A stretch of 64,000 nt of DNA from Rhizobiales bacterium 63-22. Its GTDB lineage: Bacteria; Pseudomonadota; Alphaproteobacteria; Rhizobiales; Rhizobiaceae. The notes under the pieces were generated by a model. It did not search any database. It was not told the DNA's origin and saw only the letters and a list, made by a program, of their open reading frames with translations. Below, piece after piece: positions 57,251 to 64,000 of this stretch (position 1 is its first letter; each line of letters starts with the position of its first letter). The stretch is taken from contig MKVZ01000004.1 in the NCBI GenBank assembly GCA_001898995.1, positions 765,601 through 829,600 on the forward strand, written 5' to 3'. The position numbers and the translations under genes were made by a program.

Positions 57251-59063
57251 CGCCGGCGGGGAGATCGACGATGAAGCGCGCACCCTTCACCTCGCCGGGC
57301 TGGCCCGGACTGACGATGTTTTCCGCCGTCAGCGTGCCGCCGTGAGCCTCGATGATCTGGCGGCTGATCGACAGGCCGAGACCGGAATTCTGGCCGAAAG
57401 CCTCCGAGGCCGGGCGGTCGGTATAGAAGCGCTCGAAGATGCGCTCGATATTCTCGATCGGAATGCCCGGCCCGTTATCCTCGACCAGCACGCGCACGCG
57501 GCTGCCTTCGCCGGTCAGCGTGACGACGATGCGGCCGGTGTCGTCCGGCACGAAGGAGCGCGCATTCTCGATCAGGTTGCTCACCACCTGCCCGAGCCGC
57601 AGGTCGTGGCCGGCGACGAAGAAGCCCTTCTTGCCCGTCGGCAGCTTGCCGGTGTTGAAGACGATCTCGGTGCCGACCTTGTTGCGGCGCACCTCGCGCG
57701 CGGCGGTGACGAGATTGGTGAGCAGCGTCTTCATGTCCACGCGGTCGATATGCTCGCGCGCCAGTTCCGCATCGAGGCGCGAGGCGTCGGAAATGTCGGT
57801 GATGAGGCGGTCCAGGCGGCGCACGTCATGCTGGATGACGTCGAGCAGGCGCTTGCGCGATTCCTCGGTCCTGGCGAGCGGCAGGGTTTCGACGGCGCTG
57901 CGCAGCGAGGTGAGGGGATTTTTCAGCTCGTGACTGACGTCGGCCGCAAAACTCTCGATCGCCTCGATACGCGTATAGAGCGCGTCGGTCATGTCGCGGA
58001 TGGAAGTGGAGAGATGGCCGACCTCGTCCTGACGGTCGGAGAAATCGGGAATCTCGACGCGGTTCTTGACGCCATGGCGCACGCGGTCGGCGGCGGCGGC
58101 GAGCTTGCGCAGGGGGCTGGCGATGGTGGAGGCGAGGAACAGCGACAGGATCACCATGACCAGCGACACCACGCCGAAGACGCGGAACACCGCCATGCGC
58201 TCCGCCTGCACGATCTTGTCGATGTCGTCGCCCTCGGTCGAAAGCAGGAGCACGCCCAGAATGGCGCGCGAACGCTGCACCGGCACGGCGACGGAGACGA
58301 CCAGTTCGCCCTTCTCGTTGCGCCTTTGCGCCGTCTGCGGCGACCCCGCCAGCGCCTTGACGATCTCGGGGAAGGCGAGGCCGTTACCGCCCGGCTTCTC
58401 CTCATAGACAGGCAGGCCGCCGCCATAGAAGAAACCGTTGAACCACCGGGTGAAACGCTCCCACAGACCGGGCGTCTCCTCGTCGATGGGCGGCAAATCA
58501 TAACGCAGGACCGGGCTGGCGGACGGGAAGCTCGACGAATAGAGCGCGCGCGAATCGAGCAGCAGATTGGCGTAGCGGTCGTAGATGCGCGCGCGGGTGC
58601 TGGTAGGCGAGATCAGCCGGCGCAGCAGCGGCGACACTTTTTCCGGATTGATCGGAAATTCCCAGTTGTCGGGCGAATCGGGCGAGGGCGTGATGCTCTG
58701 CCCCGCCTGAAGCTCCAAGAGCTTCTCCGGGTCGATCATCAGCGAATTCGTGTCCACCGTCGCCGAGGCGGAAATGGCGGCCGCGATGATCTGGCCCTGC
58801 GTCAGCAGGCTTTCGATCTTGGCGTCGATCAGTCCCTCGCGGAACTGGTTCATGTAGAGGATGCCGGAAACCAGCACCGCCAACGCGGCGAGGTTGAGAA
58901 ACAGGATGCGGCGCGTCAGGCTCGAAAACAGGTACTGGCCGAGAAACTTGCGGAACGGCGCGAACAGCCGGCGCAACAGAACGGAGCGCTGGCGCCGGGC
59001 TCGGCGCTCGCGCGCGTCCGTCTTGTGACCGATCAGGCCGTCATTGCGGGTTTCTGCGACCAT
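57246..59063 (-). CDS. chvG: ChvG/BvrS sensor histidine kinase
   Basis: A 605-residue membrane kinase. Membrane helices at about 52-71 and 292-314 flank a periplasmic sensor domain; HAMP follows, then His378 in ADVSHELKNPLTSL as the phospho-acceptor. The ATP-binding domain has NLIENARSF, DNGPGIP and NSGLGLSISR. Orthologues sense acid or host signals (ChvG in Agrobacterium, BvrS in Brucella) and phosphorylate ChvI/BvrR. The first about 45 residues are an Arg-rich cytoplasmic tail. The stop codon lies in a repeat. It is 179 bp after chvI. Confidence 0.96.
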   Translation of the reverse strand: MVAETRNDGLIGHKTDARERRARRQRSVLLRRLFAPFRKFLGQYLFSSLTRRILFLNLAALAVLVSGILYMNQFREGLIDAKIESLLTQGQIIAAAISASATVDTNSLMIDPEKLLELQAGQSITPSPDSPDNWEFPINPEKVSPLLRRLISPTSTRARIYDRYANLLLDSRALYSSSFPSASPVLRYDLPPIDEETPGLWERFTRWFNGFFYGGGLPVYEEKPGGNGLAFPEIVKALAGSPQTAQRRNEKGELVVSVAVPVQRSRAILGVLLLSTEGDDIDKIVQAERMAVFRVFGVVSLVMVILSLFLASTIASPLRKLAAAADRVRHGVKNRVEIPDFSDRQDEVGHLSTSIRDMTDALYTRIEAIESFAADVSHELKNPLTSLRSAVETLPLARTEESRKRLLDVIQHDVRRLDRLITDISDASRLDAELAREHIDRVDMKTLLTNLVTAAREVRRNKVGTEIVFNTGKLPTGKKGFFVAGHDLRLGQVVSNLIENARSFVPDDTGRIVVTLTGEGSRVRVLVEDNGPGIPIENIERIFERFYTDRPASEAFGQNSGLGLSISRQIIEAHGGTLTAENIVSPGQPGEVKGARFIVDLPAGA

Positions 59064-59138
59064 GCCGCTTCCGTATTGCTCTCAACCGCCCCGCGCCGGG
59101 GCGGACCCTGCAGATCCGCCGCCGTTGCTGGCGCCGCT

Positions 59139-59237
59139 AGATCGTCCTGCGCCGTATAAGGCGCGTTGCGACGATCTATCCTTTTGCTTGCTCATCGGAT
59201 TTTCCGAAAACCGGCTTCCACTTTTCGGTCCGATGCT
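59139..59237. repeat. Composite palindromic repeat between chvI and chvG
   Basis: AGATCGTC ... GACGATCT (59139-59177) followed at the same 16-nt distance by CATCGGA ... CCGAAAACCGG ... CACTTTTCGG ... TCCGATG (59193-59235). It is the second copy of the pair at 48079. It separates the two genes of the two-component system. Confidence 0.85.
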
Positions 59238-59242
59238 TCAAA

Positions 59243-59962
59243 TCACGCCTCGCGGAAGCGGTAGCCGACGCCGTAGAGCGTTTCGATCATCTCGAAATCG
59301 TCGTCAACCGCCTTGAACTTCTTGCGCAGGCGCTTGATGTGGCTGTCGATGGTGCGATCATCCACATAAACCTGCTCATCATAAGCCGCATCCATGAGCG
59401 CGTCACGGCTTTTTACCACACCCGGACGCTGCGCCAGCGAATGAAGAATGAGAAATTCCGTCACGGTGAGCGTCACCGGCTCGCCTTTCCAGGTACAGGT
59501 ATGGCGCTCCTGATCCATGACGAGTTGGCCTCGCTCCAGCGACTTGGACTGCTGGCCTGTCGGCTTGGCCGTGCCGTCGCGTGCGGCGACGCGTCGCAGC
59601 ACCGCCCTGACCCGCTCCACCAGAAGGCGCTGCGAGAAGGGCTTGGTGATGAAATCGTCCGCGCCCATCTTGAGGCCGAACAATTCGTCGATCTCGTCGT
59701 CCTTGGAGGTGAGGAAGATCACCGGCAGGTCCGACTTCTGACGCAAACGGCGCAGAAGCTCCATGCCGTCCATGCGCGGCATCTTGATGTCGAAGATCGC
59801 CAGATTGGGCGGCCGCGCCATCAGCCCGTCGAGAGCGGAAGCGCCGTCGGTATAGGTTTCCACCCGATAGCCTTCCGACTCCAGCGCAATGGAAACGGAG
59901 GTCAGGATATTGCGGTCATCATCGACCAGCGCAATCGTCTGCGTTGCCGAAGCTTCCTTCAT
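59243..59962 (-). CDS. chvI: ChvI/BvrR response regulator
   Basis: A 239-residue OmpR-type regulator. The receiver domain (about 8-125) has Asp58 in [12 protein letters not shown] as phosphorylation site and Lys in FITKPFS. The winged helix (about 145-237) contains [17 protein letters not shown] and [16 protein letters not shown]. BvrR in Brucella controls outer-membrane and virulence genes as well as carbon metabolism, which fits pckA on the other side. GAAAGGTCCGC precedes the ATG at 59962. Confidence 0.96.
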   Translation of the reverse strand: MKEASATQTIALVDDDRNILTSVSIALESEGYRVETYTDGASALDGLMARPPNLAIFDIKMPRMDGMELLRRLRQKSDLPVIFLTSKDDEIDELFGLKMGADDFITKPFSQRLLVERVRAVLRRVAARDGTAKPTGQQSKSLERGQLVMDQERHTCTWKGEPVTLTVTEFLILHSLAQRPGVVKSRDALMDAAYDEQVYVDDRTIDSHIKRLRKKFKAVDDDFEMIETLYGVGYRFREA

Positions 59963-60161
59963 GCGGACCTTTCTCCTTCGTTCATACCGGCCGGCCGACC
60001 CGACGGGGAGGGCTTTCATCTCTCAGGGACATTGACGATCAGGGATCGAGCACCCGATTTGCGCGATATTATTATAGTCATGCCGCTTTTGCAGTACAAA
60101 TTAGGTACAAAATGTGGCAGCGACGCAAAACGAATCGCCGGTGCGCTGCTTCCCCATATGG

Positions 60162-60239
60162 CCAGTGGAACGAATTTGACATTTGCCTTCCATTCGACAT
60201 AGAGCGACGAGCAAATGTCAAATTCAAAAGTTCCACTGG
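60162..60239. repeat. Long hairpin element, copy 1
   Basis: Near-perfect 25-bp stem: CCAGTGGAAC plus GAATTTGACATTTGC on the left arm and its complement on the right, where four extra bases (AAAA) interrupt. Loop at 60187-60210. A second copy in opposite orientation follows. Confidence 0.85.
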
Positions 60240-60253
60240 AAATCAATAAGTTA

Positions 60254-60330
60254 CTCGTGGTTTTTTCGATTCTGACATTTGCGCTCACGCCTGTATCGAA
60301 CGGATGCAAATGTCAGAATCAAACCACGAG
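60254..60330. repeat. Long hairpin element, copy 2, inverted
   Basis: Stem with CTCGTGGTTT plus GATTCTGACATTTGC on the left arm, interrupted by TTTC, and the uninterrupted complement on the right. The asymmetry and the loop sequence (60283-60305) show it is the reverse-complement orientation of copy 1. Confidence 0.85.
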
Positions 60331-60487
60331 ATGGCGGGAATCCGACGTTCCCGATGGGTGAATTAACCGATTTAAACAAAATTTAAAATTTTTAAATCGA
60401 TTAAATATTTGATTTATCAGCTTTTATCTGTTTCCTCCACCGAGGCTCATTTTCCGGGCCGAAACGACCAACGACGGCGGAGACATT

Positions 60488-62098
<1,611 letters not shown>

Positions 62099-62122
62099 AC
62101 CGCTTATCCTGGGGAGGAGAGG

Positions 62123-62150
62123 AAGCCCGGCCAGCGTGCCGGGTTTTCTT
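62123..62150 (+). terminator. Intrinsic terminator after pckA
   Basis: Stem AAGCCCGGC-CAGCGT-GCCGGGTTTT with one wobble, followed by CTTTTT. Confidence 0.75.
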
Positions 62151-62192
62151 TTTGGACCTGTTTTTCCCGCGATTTCGGTATAAATCCCGGTC

Positions 62193-62630
62193 ATGGAAGA
62201 GAACCGCAATATCATCCGCGTCACGCGCCGCCTGACCATCCGCGAGGACGATCTGGAGGAAAGCTTCATCCGCGCCGCCGGTCCCGGCGGACAGAACGTC
62301 AACAAGGTGTCGACGGCTGTGCAGTTGCGCTTTCATGCAGCGCGGTCGGGTCTTCCCGAGGAGATACTGGCACGGCTTTTCAAGCTGGCGGGACAGCGCG
62401 CCACCAAGGACGGCGATATCCTTATCGAAGCCAATCGCTTCCGCACGCAGGAGCGCAACCGCGCGGATGCACGCGAGCGGCTGATCGCGCTTGTCGCCAA
62501 GGCGGCCGAACCGCCGCCCCCACCGCGCAAGAAGACCAAACCGACCAAGGGTTCCGTCGAGCGCCGGCTCAAGGCCAAATCGGGTCGGTCCGACATCAAG
62601 AAGGGGCGGGGCAGGGTTTCCTTCGACTGA
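62193..62630 (+). CDS. arfB: ArfB, GGQ peptidyl-tRNA hydrolase
   Basis: A 145-residue ribosome rescue factor. GGQ at residues 32-34 in AAGPGGQNVNKVSTAV is the hydrolysis motif of class I release factors; there is no stop-codon recognition domain. The C-terminal region (about 105-145) is rich in Lys and Arg and fits the tail that enters the empty mRNA channel. It frees ribosomes stalled at the end of broken mRNAs. No strong ribosome site is visible before the ATG. Confidence 0.93.
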   Translation: MEENRNIIRVTRRLTIREDDLEESFIRAAGPGGQNVNKVSTAVQLRFHAARSGLPEEILARLFKLAGQRATKDGDILIEANRFRTQERNRADARERLIALVAKAAEPPPPPRKKTKPTKGSVERRLKAKSGRSDIKKGRGRVSFD

Positions 62631-62690
62631 TATAACATTCTGCGAAACCTTGCCTCCCACTCCGTTCTTCGAAAAGCCGGCGGCGATACG

Positions 62691-62721
62691 AAAAAGGCCG
62701 GATCAGGGATCCGGCCTTTTT
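62691..62721. terminator. Bidirectional terminator between arfB and dctA
   Basis: A-tract, stem AAAAAGGCCGGATC / GATCCGGCCTTTTT around a 3-nt loop. It lies between convergent genes. Confidence 0.9.
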
Positions 62722-62740
62722 CCTCTTCCGTCAGCGGCGA

Positions 62741-64000
62741 TCAATGCATGGCGGGCACCACGCCGGCCTCGGCAGGCTTCTCGTCCCAGGCCGGGTCCTT
62801 CTCGCCGTCGAGAACACGCCGCGCCCGCTCGCGGTCGATGTCGCCTTCCCATGCGGCAATCACGACGGTGGCGACGCAGTTGCCGATCAGGTTGCCCAGC
62901 GCGCGCCCCATGCCGATGAACCAGTCCACGGACAGGACGAGCACGAGACCGATCGCCGGAATGACCGGGACAGCGGACAGCGTGGCCGCGAGCACCACAA
63001 TGGCCGATCCGGGTACGCCGTGCGCACCCTTGGAGGTGAGCAGCGCGATACCCAGCACGATCAGAAGATCGGTTTCCGACAGGTGCGTGTTGGTCGCCTG
63101 CGCGATGAAGACCGCGGCAAGCGTCAGATAGATCGAGAACGCGTCGAGATTGAACGAGTACCCGGCGGGGATCACGAGGCCGACGGTGGAATCCTTGATG
63201 CCGAGCCTTTCAAGCTTGCGCATCACCTGTGGAAGCACGCAGTCACTGGAAGCCGTACCCAGAACGATCAGCAGTTCCTCGCGCAGATAACGCAGGAACT
63301 TGAACAGGTTCAGTCCCGCAAACCGCATGACGAGGCCGAGCACGACCACCACGAAAATGATCACGCTCACATAGAAGACGAGAACCAGATAGCCGAGTTG
63401 CTCGAGCGAGCCGACGCCGTATTTGCCGACCGTGAACGCGATGGCGCCGAACACACCCAGCGGCGCGAGCTTCACGATAAAGCCGATGATCTTGAAAAGA
63501 ACGTCGGTCATGACCGAGATGAGATTGGCCAGAGGCTTGCCACGCTCGCCGACGAGCGACAGCGCCGCGCCGAAGAGCAGGGCTATCAACAGAACCTGAA
63601 GGATGTCGCCGGCGGTGAAGGCGCTCACCATGGTGGACGGAATGATCCGCATCAGGAAACCGACCGGCCCCTTGACCTCGCCGATATGGGACGTGTAACC
63701 GGCGAGGGCCGACTGGTCCAGCGTCGCCGGATTGATGTTCATGCCGATTCCGGGATTGAACACATGCGCCGTTATGAGGCCGAGCAGCAGCGCAATCGTC
63801 GTCAGGATCTCGAAATAGATGATGGCCTTCAAACCGACGCGGCCAACCTTCCTGAGATCGCCGGCGCCGACGACACCATTCACCACGACGCCGAAAACGA
63901 GCGGTGCGATGATCATCTGGATCAACTTGATGAAGGCGTCGCCCAGCGGCTTCAGCTTGACCGCGAAGTCGGGCCAGACCACCCCGACGACAATGCCCAG
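62741..64000 (-). CDS. dctA: DctA-like C4-dicarboxylate symporter, truncated at the window edge
   Basis: At least 420 residues of a DAACS-family sodium or proton:dicarboxylate symporter; the frame stays open to the end of the window so the true start is outside. KPLGDAFIKLIQMIIAPLVF is an early family signature, VLGTASSDCVLPQ the Ser-rich hairpin, and GYSFNLDAFSIYLTLAAVFIAQ with SKGAHGVPGS are the substrate and sodium sites. The likely substrates are succinate, fumarate and malate, matching gluconeogenesis through pckA nearby. No GTG inside the window is a plausible start because DctA proteins have about 20-30 more residues. Confidence 0.88.
   Translation of the reverse strand: MGIVVGVVWPDFAVKLKPLGDAFIKLIQMIIAPLVFGVVVNGVVGAGDLRKVGRVGLKAIIYFEILTTIALLLGLITAHVFNPGIGMNINPATLDQSALAGYTSHIGEVKGPVGFLMRIIPSTMVSAFTAGDILQVLLIALLFGAALSLVGERGKPLANLISVMTDVLFKIIGFIVKLAPLGVFGAIAFTVGKYGVGSLEQLGYLVLVFYVSVIIFVVVVLGLVMRFAGLNLFKFLRYLREELLIVLGTASSDCVLPQVMRKLERLGIKDSTVGLVIPAGYSFNLDAFSIYLTLAAVFIAQATNTHLSETDLLIVLGIALLTSKGAHGVPGSAIVVLAATLSAVPVIPAIGLVLVLSVDWFIGMGRALGNLIGNCVATVVIAAWEGDIDRERARRVLDGEKDPAWDEKPAEAGVVPAMH

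Larger units (their letters stand above)
59963..60487. other. 525-bp intergenic region between chvI and pckA
   Basis: No gene is supported. From left to right: chvI leader and likely promoter (AT-rich around 60060-60110), two long hairpin elements in opposite orientation (60162-60239 and 60254-60330), then a very AT-rich tract at about 60365-60420, the likely pckA promoter, and the pckA ribosome site. Confidence 0.7.

Overview
The window is a densely coded, roughly 60% GC stretch of an alphaproteobacterial chromosome. Gene content and order point to the Hyphomicrobiales and most likely the Brucella/Ochrobactrum group: chvI/bvrR-chvG/bvrS followed by a short HprK, EIIA-Man and HPr, an ahcY-divL neighbourhood, a TsaE-AmgK fusion with MurU and AddB/AddA, trpFBA-accD-folC, and a PmtA-type phospholipid methyltransferase. 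Species cannot be fixed from the sequence alone. No rRNA, tRNA, CRISPR array, insertion sequence or phage gene was seen.

Layout. (1) 176-9112 is the accessory-looking part. A plus-strand trio (GtrA flippase-like protein, polyprenyl-phosphate glycosyltransferase, GT-C-like membrane protein) converges at a shared terminator on a five-gene minus-strand operon: HAD-UbiA fusion, DprE1-like FAD oxidase, SMR protein, extended SDR, class III aminotransferase. The UbiA and oxidase genes closely resemble the mycobacterial enzymes that make polyprenyl-phosphoryl-arabinose, so I read the locus as a lipid-linked pentose (D-arabinose-like) donor and transfer system. (2) 9305-24231 is mixed housekeeping and small metabolism: comM, gshB, an SMP-30 lactonase, pyrF, an FMN reductase, pmtA, dnaJ and dnaK (with a good RpoH promoter), a Gfo/Idh oxidoreductase, and two divergent regulator/target pairs (LysR with an aldo-keto reductase, TetR with an MFS pump). 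(3) 24338-31038, minus strand, is translation: infC (ATT start), rpmI, rplT, pheS and pheT, with a methyltransferase and a kinase-fold gene interspersed. (4) 31328-40929, plus strand: hydrolase, BenE, DUF2852, a zinc peptidase, DUF218, then trpF-trpB-(unknown)-trpA-accD-folC. (5) 40984-59962, minus strand: trxA, then the divL/tsaE-amgK/murU/addB/addA run, ahcY, a serine-substituted glutamate-racemase homologue, HPr, EIIA, HprK, and the BvrS/BvrR two-component system. (6) 60488-64000: pckA, arfB and a truncated dctA.

Working together. BvrR/BvrS, HprK/EIIA/HPr and pckA sit side by side and form a carbon/envelope signalling block. AmgK and MurU are cell-wall recycling partners. DivL is a cell-cycle pseudo-kinase with Tyr in place of the phospho-acceptor His. 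AddA and AddB are one recombination complex.

Non-coding structure is rich. At least two families of short palindromic repeats recur. Some supply stop codons (pyrF, dnaJ, pheT, chvG) or encode C-terminal tails (MurU, TsaE-AmgK). Two inverted copies of a long hairpin element lie between chvI and pckA. A repeated hairpin leader with compensatory base changes precedes both pheS and rpmI. Residue-level comparisons with proteins from other organisms are from memory and no database search was run.
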